From: CAYJHC01 sp964369465
Lineage (GTDB): Bacteria; Bacillota; Clostridia; Peptostreptococcales; Anaerovoracaceae
Assembly (NCBI GenBank): GCA_964369465.1
Contig: CAYJEX010000006.1
Location: 10,972 to 74,971 of the forward strand
Length of the DNA stretch: 64,000 bases
Direction: 5' to 3'
The position numbers and the translations under genes are program-made. Under the pieces are notes generated by a model that had not been told where the DNA came from, did not search any database, and saw only the letters and a program-made list of their open reading frames with translations. Below are positions 8,996 to 17,193 of this stretch, in pieces. How positions within the stretch are numbered: the stretch's first letter is position 1; the number at the start of each line of letters is the position of its first letter.

Positions 8996-9460
8996 ATGGA
9001 TAAGGAATTACCAACAACAGATTTTTTGAATGTTTTAGATAAGGTTTCTGACAAAAGCTCTTTAGATATTTATATCTCCAATTTAGGCGAACCTATTTCA
9101 AAGAAATCTTTTTTTAGCAATTATATAGGCTCACATAGCATATCTATGAAAGAGATTACAAAAAAATGTACTGGATTAATTTCTAAATCCTATATGTATG
9201 AAATTCTAAATGGTATAAAGATAAACCCTAGTAGAGATATGCTTTTAATACTTTGTATCGCTTGCCATATGAATAGCAAAGACACTAGGCGTGCCCTTTC
9301 TACCTACGAGCTCCCTTCTTTATATCCGAAAGCTCCAAGAGATGCTATAATCTTAACTTGTATTAATAATAAAAACTTTGATTTTGAATATATAAATGAT
9401 ACATTAGAAAGCTATGGTTTAGACTTGCTTCCAAGTCAATCAAGTTATAATAATGAGTAA
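8996..9460 (+). CDS. small helix-turn-helix-like protein, divergent from the kinase
   Basis: A 154-residue, mainly helical, soluble protein. The centre (about residues 50-100) reads like a degenerate XRE-type domain: SMKEITKKCTGLISKSYMYE, then ILNGIKINPSRDMLLILCIA, with the 'ISxSYxYEIxNGxxxPSRD' pattern of helix-turn-helix proteins from Clostridia. It has no catalytic motif. AAGGGG lies 5 bases before the ATG. A TATAAT lies at 8966-8971. The back-to-back placement with the kinase suggests it may regulate or be phosphorylated by it. That is inference from position only. Confidence 0.65.
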   Translation: MDKELPTTDFLNVLDKVSDKSSLDIYISNLGEPISKKSFFSNYIGSHSISMKEITKKCTGLISKSYMYEILNGIKINPSRDMLLILCIACHMNSKDTRRALSTYELPSLYPKAPRDAIILTCINNKNFDFEYINDTLESYGLDLLPSQSSYNNE

Positions 9461-9511
9461 ACCAAAAAAAGAATTTTGCCACTTCTGAAATATAGAATTT
9501 TTATCATCTCT

Positions 9512-9551
9512 GAAAAATTAAATGGACCCTGCCAAATAATAGCAGGGTCCA
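9512..9551 (-). terminator. terminator of the ilv-leu operon
   Basis: A perfect 10-bp stem (9542-9551 with 9523-9532) around a 9-base loop, followed on the minus strand by TTTAATTTTT. It begins 12 bases after the leuB stop. Confidence 0.88.
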
Positions 9552-9562
9552 TCTTATGATTG

Positions 9563-10624
9563 TTATATATTATTGCAAATAACTTCTCCCATTTCAGAAC
9601 AACTAATCGAATTTTCTTTACTCAAGTCAAATGTTCTATATCCGTCTTCTAAAGCTTTAGAGACTGCATTTTCTATTGTCTGTGCAGCTTCTATCTCACC
9701 TAAGGAATCTCTCAATAACATCGCCACAGACAAAATACTTGCTATTGGGTTGGCAATGTTTTTCCCTGCGATATCAGGTGCCGAACCATGTATAGGCTCA
9801 TATAGCCCAAGTGTTCCTTCTCCCATTGATGATGATGCCAAAATTCCAATTGAACCTGAAATCTGAGCTGCTTCATCAGACAATATATCTCCAAATATAT
9901 TGTTTGCTAAAACAACATCAAATTGTGCAGGGTCTTTTACAAGTTGCATAGCAGCATTATCGACTAGCATATTCGTCTGTTTTACTTCTGGATAGTCTTT
10001 TGCCATTTTTTCTACAACTTCTCTCCACAATCTTGAATTTTCTAAAACATTAGCTTTATCTATGCTTATTAAATTTTTCTTTCTTCTCATTGCAAAATCG
10101 AAAGCAACTTTTGCGATTCTTTCTACTTCTGGAACTGAGTATGCGTCTGTATCATATGCCTCTTCAGAACCATTTTTGTCACGCCTTCCTCTTTCTCCAA
10201 AGTATATTCCGCCTGTAAGTTCTCTAACCACTACAATATCTATTCCTTTTTCAGCAATATCCGATCTAAGCGGGCAAGCATCTTTTAATGATTGAAAAAG
10301 AACAGCCGGCCTTATATTCGCAAATAAATTTAATTCTTTTCTGATTCTTAGAAGTCCTTTCTCAGGTCTAACATCGGGAGAAAGTTTATCCCATTTAGGG
10401 CCACCTACTGCACCTAATATTATAGCATCACTTGCTTTGCATATATCAATTGTTTTTTGTGGGAGCGGATCTCCTGTTTCGTCATACGCCGAACCTCCAA
10501 TTAGTGCTTCTTGAAATTCAAAATCAATATTATGTTTTTCGCTTATTTTTTTTAAAACTTTTATTGTTTCATTAACTACTTCAGGGCCAATTCCATCCCC
10601 TTTTAGAACTGTTATTTTGTACAT
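9563..10624 (-). CDS. leuB: 3-isopropylmalate dehydrogenase
   Basis: A 353-residue NAD-dependent beta-decarboxylating dehydrogenase of normal length. It has the N-terminal LKGDGIGPEV motif, the substrate segment RKELNLFANIRP, RELTGGIYFGERG, and the metal/NAD region GDILSDEAAQISGSIGILASSS followed by EPIHGSAPDIAGKNIANP. It oxidises 3-isopropylmalate to 2-oxo-isocaproate, the last dedicated step of leucine synthesis, in the cytoplasm. It is the last gene of the operon, after a 139-base gap from leuD that holds an unusual GC-richer insert, and is followed by the operon terminator. Confidence 0.97.
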   Translation of the reverse strand: MYKITVLKGDGIGPEVVNETIKVLKKISEKHNIDFEFQEALIGGSAYDETGDPLPQKTIDICKASDAIILGAVGGPKWDKLSPDVRPEKGLLRIRKELNLFANIRPAVLFQSLKDACPLRSDIAEKGIDIVVVRELTGGIYFGERGRRDKNGSEEAYDTDAYSVPEVERIAKVAFDFAMRRKKNLISIDKANVLENSRLWREVVEKMAKDYPEVKQTNMLVDNAAMQLVKDPAQFDVVLANNIFGDILSDEAAQISGSIGILASSSMGEGTLGLYEPIHGSAPDIAGKNIANPIASILSVAMLLRDSLGEIEAAQTIENAVSKALEDGYRTFDLSKENSISCSEMGEVICNNI

Positions 10625-10671
10625 TTAATTTTCCTTTTTATCTCATATTTAAGAAGTATTTGATTTGATCT

Positions 10672-10763
10672 GTTAATTAATGCCTAGGCAAAGAAGCTAA
10701 CGTACATGCACGATTAGTCCATGTCCAAGATTGCAAGCCTACACGAGAAGCGATTAGCCATGC
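10672..10763. repeat. GC-richer insert between leuD and leuB, possible interspersed repeat
   Basis: About 90 bases clearly richer in G and C than the flanks. It contains the palindrome TGCCTAGGCA, two CTAATCG direct copies and a GCGAT/ATCGC pair. The segment begins at the last codons of leuD. A short string, TGTACGT(T)AGCTT, is shared with the repeat between tig and clpP. No second full copy is in this window, so the repeat status is unproven. Confidence 0.35.
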
Positions 10764-11258
10764 TTATATCGCTTTGTTTTTTATTGCTGTTAATAATCCA
10801 CCATTGTCTACAATTTTCTGTATGGCTTCTGGAAATGCTGGAATATCAAACTGTAAATTTTTGTTCACAATTTTCAAAACACCTGAATTCAAATCGAATT
10901 CTATTTCATCACCTTCAGAAACTGAATCGACAAACTCAGGGCATTCTACTATTGCAAGTCCAATATTTATTGCATTTCTATAAAATATTCTCGCAAATGT
11001 TTTTGCAACTACAAGTGAAATTCCACTTGCTTTAATTGCAATCGGAGCATGCTCTCTTGATGAACCACACCCAAAATTTTTGCCACCAACCATAATATCT
11101 CCTACCTTAACTCTGCCTGCAAAGGTTTCATCTATATCTATCATACAATACTGTTTCAGAACTTCAGGATCAGATGTGTTTAAATATCTTGCCGGGATAA
11201 TAACATCAGTGTCAATATTATCTCCGAATATAATCGCTTTTTTATTTTCTTGTGACAT
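10764..11258 (-). CDS. leuD: 3-isopropylmalate dehydratase small subunit
   Basis: A 164-residue swivel-domain protein of the short LeuD type. It opens with IIFGDNIDTDVIIPARYL and carries GGKNFGCGSSREHAP (substrate-binding loop) and ARIFYRNAINIGL. With LeuC it isomerises 2- to 3-isopropylmalate. Start ATG has AAGGAG 7 bases upstream. It follows leuC by 11 bases. The last residues (NKAI) are encoded by the beginning of the GC-richer insert downstream, so the original C-terminus may have been slightly altered. Confidence 0.96.
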   Translation of the reverse strand: MSQENKKAIIFGDNIDTDVIIPARYLNTSDPEVLKQYCMIDIDETFAGRVKVGDIMVGGKNFGCGSSREHAPIAIKASGISLVVAKTFARIFYRNAINIGLAIVECPEFVDSVSEGDEIEFDLNSGVLKIVNKNLQFDIPAFPEAIQKIVDNGGLLTAIKNKAI

Positions 11259-11269
11259 TTTTTTCTCCT

Positions 11270-12526
11270 TTATACTCTTGGGTCTGATAACTTGCCTGTA
11301 ATTGCGCTTTTTGCTGCAACATACGTACTGGACAAATACACTTCTGATTTTACATGTCCCATTCTTCCAACGAAATTTCTATTTGTAGTCGCAACACATC
11401 TTTCGCCTTCTGCCAATATTCCAGAATGTCCTCCTAAACATGGTCCGCAAGTTGGAGTTGATACAATTGCCCCTGCTTCTATAAATGCTTTTAAGTATCC
11501 TAACTCCATAGCTTCTAAATAAATTTTTTGAGTTGCTGGAATAATAATACATCTAACATTTTTATTGATTTTTTGTCCATTAAGAACTTCGAATGCTTCT
11601 CTCATATCTGACAACCTGCCATTTGTACATGATCCGATTACAACTTGATCAATCTCTATCTCTCCAAATTGTTCTGGCGTCTTGGTATTTTCAGGAAGAT
11701 GTGGGAAAGAAACTGTTGGTTGCAACTCTGCTAAATCTATAGTGATTGTTCTCGTATATTCTGCATCCTCGTCGGCTGTAAACTCTACGTATTTTAAGGA
11801 TTTCTCATCCATATACTCTCGTGTTTTTTCATCTACAGGAAAAATTCCATTCTTTGCTCCTGCTTCTATTGCCATATTAGCTATACAAAATCTGTCATCC
11901 ATCGAAAGGTTTTTCAGTCCTTCTCCGACAAATTCCAAAGATTGGTAAAGAGCTCCATCTACGCCAATAGTTCCAATTAAATGTAATATTACATCCTTAC
12001 CTGTAACAAATTCATTTGAAAAATTTCCCTTTATTTCTACTTTTATTGCCTCTGGGATTTTAAACCATGCTTTACCACGTGCCATACCAGCCGCCATATC
12101 AGTAGATCCTACTCCAGTTGAAAAAGCTCCAAGTGCACCGTATGTGCAAGTATGTGAGTCCGCCCCAATTATTACATCACCTGCTTTTACAAGTCCTTTT
12201 TCAGGAAGTAATGCATGCTCTATGCCCATATCTCCCACGTCATAAAAGTTAACGATTTCCTGTTCTTTAGAAAACTGTCTGCATACTTTGCATTGTTCAG
12301 CTGCCAATATATCTTTGTTTGGCGTAAAATGATCCATTACTAGTGAAATTTTTTCTTTGTCAAAAACATCCGTCAATCCTGCTTTTTTAAATTCCTTGAT
12401 GGCAACAGGTGCTGTAATGTCATTTGCCAATACCATTGAAAGATTAGCCATAACAAGCTGTCCTGCTTTAACCACATCTAATCCAGCTGCTTGTGCTAGT
12501 ATTTTTTGTGTCATCGTCATCCCCAT
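11270..12526 (-). CDS. leuC: 3-isopropylmalate dehydratase large subunit
   Basis: A 418-residue aconitase-family protein of the short (archaeal/clostridial) LeuC type. Features are MGMTMTQKILAQAAG, the VMDHFTPNKD segment, GADSHTCTYGALGAFSTGVGS near residue 125, GSCTNGR, and the 4Fe-4S ligands TCGPCLGGHSG near residue 360, with a further Cys in the GSCTNG loop. I start at ATG 12526 because GGAG lies 8 bases upstream; a TTG two codons earlier would overlap that spacing. It pairs with LeuD just downstream. Confidence 0.96.
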   Translation of the reverse strand: MGMTMTQKILAQAAGLDVVKAGQLVMANLSMVLANDITAPVAIKEFKKAGLTDVFDKEKISLVMDHFTPNKDILAAEQCKVCRQFSKEQEIVNFYDVGDMGIEHALLPEKGLVKAGDVIIGADSHTCTYGALGAFSTGVGSTDMAAGMARGKAWFKIPEAIKVEIKGNFSNEFVTGKDVILHLIGTIGVDGALYQSLEFVGEGLKNLSMDDRFCIANMAIEAGAKNGIFPVDEKTREYMDEKSLKYVEFTADEDAEYTRTITIDLAELQPTVSFPHLPENTKTPEQFGEIEIDQVVIGSCTNGRLSDMREAFEVLNGQKINKNVRCIIIPATQKIYLEAMELGYLKAFIEAGAIVSTPTCGPCLGGHSGILAEGERCVATTNRNFVGRMGHVKSEVYLSSTYVAAKSAITGKLSDPRV

Positions 12527-12618
12527 AGTCAAATCTCCTCTTATTTGTTTTTATCAAAAAATATTGTTCGATTATTCATTTATTATTATATATTTTAAGG
12601 TTATTATTTTATTAAGCA

Positions 12619-14121
12619 CTATAACCCAAATTTGTTTATTCCATTCAAATATGCTTTGATACTTGATTCTATAATGTCTGTTGAAACTCCTCTACCTGTG
12701 TATTGCTCGCCATCAAGGCCTAGTTTAACAACAACTTCTCCTAATGCATCTTCACCACCTGTTACTGCTGTAATATGGTATGATATTAACTCAAAATCAT
12801 TTTTAACAATTTTATTTATTGCCTTATATGAAGCATCTATTGGACCATCTCCTATTGCAACTTTTTCTAATATTTTACCTTTTATATCCTTTACTTTTAA
12901 AACTGCAGTTGAAGTTATTAAATTACCGCTATTTATTACAAAACTCTCTAGCTGGTATCCTCCGCTTTCTTTATTTTCTTTGTTGCTGAGTAATGCCAAA
13001 ATATCTTTATCTGATACAACCTTCTTCTTATCTGCCAAATCCTTAAATCTAGCAAATAATTCGTTAATCTCTTCTTGTTCCAATTCATATCCTAGATTTT
13101 CTAATCTATGTTTAAAGGCATGTCTTCCACTATGCTTACCAAGCACCATTTGCTTTTCAGGAATTCCTATATCTTCTGGTACCATAATTTCATAAGTTTC
13201 TTTGTTTGCCAAAACTCCATGTTGATGTATACCTGATTCATGTGCAAATGCATTTGCTCCTGTTATTGATTTGTTTGCAGGAATAGGCATGCCTGTAATA
13301 TTTGACACAAGCCTGGATGCTCTATAAATTTGTTTTTTGTCTATTTCAGTTTCAAGATTAAATCTATCAGCTCTAGTTGAAAGTGCCATTACAAATTCTT
13401 CTAATGAAGCATTTCCTGCTCTTTCTCCTATTCCATTAACTGTACACTCTACTTGCCTTGCTCCAGCAACAACACCTGCTATTGAATTTGCTACTGCCAA
13501 TCCCAAATCATCATGGCAGTGCACAGAAATAATAGCATCATTAATATTAGGCACATGTTTGTTTAAGTAGTTAATATATTCTGTAATTTCATCTGGAGTT
13601 CGATATCCTACAGTATCAGGAACATTAACTACAGTTGCTCCACTTTTTATTGCAATTTCAACAACTTTTGCTAAAAACTCTTTATCACTTCTCATAGCAT
13701 CTTCTGCTGAAAACTCTACATTAGGGCAAAGTCCTTTTGCATATTTAACCATTTCTTCTATCTGTTGTAGTACTTGCTCTGGTTTCATCTTTAGTTTGTA
13801 TTCCATATGAATAGGACTTGTCGCTAAAAAAGTATGAATCAGTGGGCTATTTGCATATTTCACCGCATTATATGCAGTTTCAATATCTTTTTTGTTAGCT
13901 CTACAGAGGGATGCTACTGTCGAATCTTTAATCACCTTTGCTATCTCACTAACTGATTGAAAATCCATAGGAGAAGCAATTGCAAATCCTGCTTCAATTA
14001 CATCTACCTTGAGTCTTTCTAGTTGCTTTGCCACCTCTAGTTTTTCGTCTAAATTCATGCTACAACCAGGCGCTTGTTCGCCATCTCTCAACGTAGTGTC
14101 GAAAATTCTAATCTTATCCAT
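12619..14121 (-). CDS. leuA: 2-isopropylmalate synthase
   Basis: A 500-residue protein of full LeuA length. The N-terminal TIM barrel has IFDTTLRDGEQAPGCSMN, HCHDDLGLAVANS (metal histidines) and GIGERAGNASLEE; the C-terminal 120 residues form the LeuA allosteric domain that binds leucine. It condenses acetyl-CoA with 2-oxoisovalerate, the committed step of leucine synthesis. The ATG at 14121 has AAAGG 8 bases upstream and is preferred to an upstream GTG. It lies downstream of ilvD (34-base gap) and upstream of leuC (92-base gap, AT-rich and apparently empty). Confidence 0.97.
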   Translation of the reverse strand: MDKIRIFDTTLRDGEQAPGCSMNLDEKLEVAKQLERLKVDVIEAGFAIASPMDFQSVSEIAKVIKDSTVASLCRANKKDIETAYNAVKYANSPLIHTFLATSPIHMEYKLKMKPEQVLQQIEEMVKYAKGLCPNVEFSAEDAMRSDKEFLAKVVEIAIKSGATVVNVPDTVGYRTPDEITEYINYLNKHVPNINDAIISVHCHDDLGLAVANSIAGVVAGARQVECTVNGIGERAGNASLEEFVMALSTRADRFNLETEIDKKQIYRASRLVSNITGMPIPANKSITGANAFAHESGIHQHGVLANKETYEIMVPEDIGIPEKQMVLGKHSGRHAFKHRLENLGYELEQEEINELFARFKDLADKKKVVSDKDILALLSNKENKESGGYQLESFVINSGNLITSTAVLKVKDIKGKILEKVAIGDGPIDASYKAINKIVKNDFELISYHITAVTGGEDALGEVVVKLGLDGEQYTGRGVSTDIIESSIKAYLNGINKFGL

Positions 14122-14155
14122 CTCTGTCACCTTTCATACGTATTCAATAAATTAT

Positions 14156-15784
14156 TTATTCTACGATAGCTCCTCTATCTGCCGAGGATACGTATCTAGC
14201 ATACCTTTTTAAATATCCAGTCAAATTTTTGTTTTCTTTTATCTGTATTTCTTTTTTTCTTTTCTCGATTTCATCATTATCAATTAACAATTCAATACTG
14301 TAATTATTAATGTCTATATGGATTTCATCCCCATCCTTCACATAAGCGATAAGTCCACCTGCTGCTGCCTCTGGTGAAATATGTCCTATAGCTGCCCCTC
14401 TCGTTGCACCAGAAAATCTACCATCTGTAATTAAAGCCACTTGACTATCTAGCCCCATTCCTGCGATTGCAGATGTTGGTGATAGCATCTCTCTCATTCC
14501 AGGGCCTCCTGCAGGTCCTTCATACCTTATCACCACAACATTTCCAGCTTCAATTTCTCCGCCAAAAATTCCTTTAATAGCATCTTCTTCACTTTCATAC
14601 ACTTTTGCTGTACCCGTAAAATTGAGCATTTCTGGTCTTACAGCACTTCTTTTTACTACAGCCCCATTTGGTGCTATATTTCCAAACAATACTGCAAGTC
14701 CACCTGTTTTTGTATATTCTTTAATTATTTGATTTTCTACAACTGTAACATTTTTCAAATTTTCTGCGACGGTTTTGCCTGTCACTGTAATTAAATCTGT
14801 ATGCAACAAGTCTTCAATTTTTTTCATTACAGCGTATATACCACCAACTTTATTTAAATCTTGTATGTGGTGAGGGCCTGCTGGTGCAAGCTTGCAAAGA
14901 TTAGGGGTAATTTCACTTATCTCATTTACTTTTTTTAGAGGAATTTTGATACCTACCTCGTTTGCAATAGCTGGTAAATGAAGTATTGAATTTGTAGAAC
15001 ATCCTAATGCCATATCAACTGTAAGTGCATTTTCAAATGCTTTTTCTGTCAAAATATCACTAGGCTTTATATCTTTTTTTAGAAGCTCCATAATTTGCAT
15101 ACCCGCTGTTTTAGCTAGCCTTATTCTTTCTGCAAAAACTGCTGGTACAGTTCCGTTGCCTCTTAATCCTAATCCAATAGCTTCTGTCAAGCAATTCATT
15201 GAGTTTGCAGTAAACATTCCAGAACATGATCCACAACCTGGACATGCAGTATCTTCGACTTCCAATAATTCTTGTTCTGATATTTTACCTGCCTTCACAC
15301 TTCCTACGGCTTCAAATATAGAGTTTAAATCTTTTCCATCTAGTGATAACATGGGGCCGCCCGAAATAAATATTGATGGTAAATTCAATCTTGCTGCTGC
15401 CATAAGCATTCCCGGAACAACTTTGTCACAATTCGGGATAAAAATCAGTGCATCAAAGCAATGTGCCCTAACCATACTTTCTACAGTATCAGCAATTAGT
15501 TCTCTTGAAGAAAGTGAGTATCTCATTCCTTCATGCCCCATAGCCAGTCCATCACAAACACCAATAGTATTAAATTCCATAGGAGTCCCTCCATTCATGA
15601 GAACTCCTTCTTTTACAGCTTTTGCAATTGTCTGCAAATGAATATGTCCGGGGACGATTTCATTAAACGAATTAACAACACCTATTAATGGTCTACTTAG
15701 TGATTCTCCTGTATATCCCATAGATTTAAGCAATCCTCTTTTAGGTGCGTTTTCTAACCCTTTTGTCATTTTTTCGCTATTCAT
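14156..15784 (-). CDS. ilvD: dihydroxy-acid dehydratase
   Basis: A 542-residue protein of the IlvD/Edd family. It shows VVNSFNEIVPGH, the Fe-S ligands in IFIPNCDKVVPGMLMA and DTACPGCGSCSGMFTANSM, and the C-terminal GFDGRFSG-like segment LITDGRFSGATRGA. It dehydrates dihydroxy-isovalerate and dihydroxy-methylvalerate to the 2-oxo acids, the third common step of valine and isoleucine synthesis. Clusters of this kind carry an oxygen-sensitive Fe-S centre, fitting an anaerobe. It is fourth in the operon, between ilvC and leuA. Confidence 0.97.
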   Translation of the reverse strand: MNSEKMTKGLENAPKRGLLKSMGYTGESLSRPLIGVVNSFNEIVPGHIHLQTIAKAVKEGVLMNGGTPMEFNTIGVCDGLAMGHEGMRYSLSSRELIADTVESMVRAHCFDALIFIPNCDKVVPGMLMAAARLNLPSIFISGGPMLSLDGKDLNSIFEAVGSVKAGKISEQELLEVEDTACPGCGSCSGMFTANSMNCLTEAIGLGLRGNGTVPAVFAERIRLAKTAGMQIMELLKKDIKPSDILTEKAFENALTVDMALGCSTNSILHLPAIANEVGIKIPLKKVNEISEITPNLCKLAPAGPHHIQDLNKVGGIYAVMKKIEDLLHTDLITVTGKTVAENLKNVTVVENQIIKEYTKTGGLAVLFGNIAPNGAVVKRSAVRPEMLNFTGTAKVYESEEDAIKGIFGGEIEAGNVVVIRYEGPAGGPGMREMLSPTSAIAGMGLDSQVALITDGRFSGATRGAAIGHISPEAAAGGLIAYVKDGDEIHIDINNYSIELLIDNDEIEKRKKEIQIKENKNLTGYLKRYARYVSSADRGAIVE

Positions 15785-15857
15785 TATGTAATTCCTCCCC
15801 TAACTCATCCCATTTCAGTGGACATTTTGATAAATTTCTAGCCGAATATATTTTGTT

Positions 15858-16853
15858 TTATTTACTTTCAGACCAACTCATCTTGTCTCTTAAAACTTTT
15901 CCTACTTGTTCAACTTGAAGACTTTGTTCTGCTTTTCTTCTATCTGCAAATGTAGGTCTTCCAGTTTCATTTTCGGCAATCCAAGCTTTTGCAAATGTTC
16001 CGTCTTGAATTTCTTCAAGTATTTTTTTCATTTCTTTCTTTGTTTCAGCTGTTATAATTCTATCTCCTGCACAATAATCCCCATATTCCGCAGTATCACT
16101 TATCGAATATCTCATGTAAGAAAGTCCACCTTTAACCACAAGGTCAATAATAAGTTTCATTTCGTGAACACATTCAAAATATGCACTTTCTGGCTGGTAT
16201 CCTGCTTCTACTAGTGTCTCAAATCCTGCTTTCATTAGCGCTGTAACACCACCGCACAAAACAGCTTGCTCACCAAATAAATCTGTTTCTGTTTCTTCTT
16301 TAAATGTTGTTTCAAGGATTCCTCCTCTTCCTCCACCTACTCCTGACGCATATGCTAATGCAAAATCTTTTGCTTTTCCTGATGCATCTTGATGAACTGC
16401 GATTAAGCAAGGAACTCCTCTTCCTTCTTGATATTGACTTCTTACTGTATGTCCTGGCCCTTTAGGTGCGATCATAATTACGTCACATGTTGCTGGAGGA
16501 GTTATTTGTCCAAAGTGGATATTAAATCCATGTGCGAATGATAAAATCATTCCATCCTTTAGATTATCTTTTACACCTTCATCGTATATTTTTTTCATTT
16601 TTTCGTCATTTACAAGCATCATAACCATATCTGCTTTTTTTGTTGCTTCAGCTGTTGTGAAAACTTCGAATCCATCAGCTTTTGCTAACTCTGCACTTTT
16701 TGATCCTTCATAAAGTCCTATTATAACGTTCATGCCACTATCTCTCAAATTTTGCGCGTGTGCATGTCCTTGAGAACCATAGCCAACTATAGCTATAGTT
16801 TTTCCATCAAATAATTCTTGGTTACAATCCTTGTCATAAAACATTTTGCTCAT
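15858..16853 (-). CDS. ilvC: ketol-acid reductoisomerase (NADP-dependent)
   Basis: A 331-residue class I IlvC. The Rossmann motif GYGSQGHAHAQNLRDSG lies near residue 26. The domain junction has APKGPGHTVRSQY, and the knotted C-terminal domain has the metal-binding ETDLFGEQAVLCGG and the YSISDTAEYGDY segment. It converts acetolactate or acetohydroxybutyrate to the dihydroxy acids. I start at ATG 16853 because AAAGGAG lies 8 bases upstream; an in-frame ATG nine codons earlier would place that Shine-Dalgarno inside the coding region. It follows ilvN by 42 bases. Confidence 0.97.
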   Translation of the reverse strand: MSKMFYDKDCNQELFDGKTIAIVGYGSQGHAHAQNLRDSGMNVIIGLYEGSKSAELAKADGFEVFTTAEATKKADMVMMLVNDEKMKKIYDEGVKDNLKDGMILSFAHGFNIHFGQITPPATCDVIMIAPKGPGHTVRSQYQEGRGVPCLIAVHQDASGKAKDFALAYASGVGGGRGGILETTFKEETETDLFGEQAVLCGGVTALMKAGFETLVEAGYQPESAYFECVHEMKLIIDLVVKGGLSYMRYSISDTAEYGDYCAGDRIITAETKKEMKKILEEIQDGTFAKAWIAENETGRPTFADRRKAEQSLQVEQVGKVLRDKMSWSESK

Positions 16854-16895
16854 TTTCTTTACTCCTTTTATTACATTCATAAAATATTTAGCTTA

Positions 16896-17135
16896 CTAAG
16901 CTTCTATTTGTTTAACACTAATAACATCATATAATTTTTCTAATTGATTAATTATTTTTCCTTTTGATTTTTCATCAGCTTCAGAGACGATTATCATAAC
17001 TGATATGCTTGGATCTTCTGTTGGGTGTACATTTAAGCTATCAATATTGAATCCTCTTCTTGCATAAAGACCTGTAATTCTATTAAGAACTCCATATTGG
17101 TTTTCTACCATTAATTCTAACTTTAGCAACTTCAT
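16896..17135 (-). CDS. ilvN: acetolactate synthase small subunit, short ACT-only form
   Basis: A 79-residue ACT domain (LELMVENQYGVLNRITGLYARRGFNIDSL) with the glycine/asparagine loop that binds valine in regulatory subunits. Standard IlvN/IlvH proteins are about 160 residues with a second domain; this one stops after the ACT domain, like the short enterobacterial IlvM. It directly follows ilvB on the same strand (58-base gap), so it should form the holoenzyme with IlvB and set feedback control. No frameshifted remnant of a C-terminal domain is evident before ilvC, which begins 42 bases later. Confidence 0.9.
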   Translation of the reverse strand: MKLLKLELMVENQYGVLNRITGLYARRGFNIDSLNVHPTEDPSISVMIIVSEADEKSKGKIINQLEKLYDVISVKQIEA

Positions 17136-17193
17136 GACTTCCTCCTTTAATTTTAGGAAATTACCTCACAATAATTTTTTGTTACTATTCAAC

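Noticed and set aside
12632..13195. Long plus-strand frames opposite leuA (and similar ones opposite leuB, ilvB, lon, clpX)
   Set aside because: Low-complexity Ser/Phe-rich translations typical of antisense readings of AT-rich genes.
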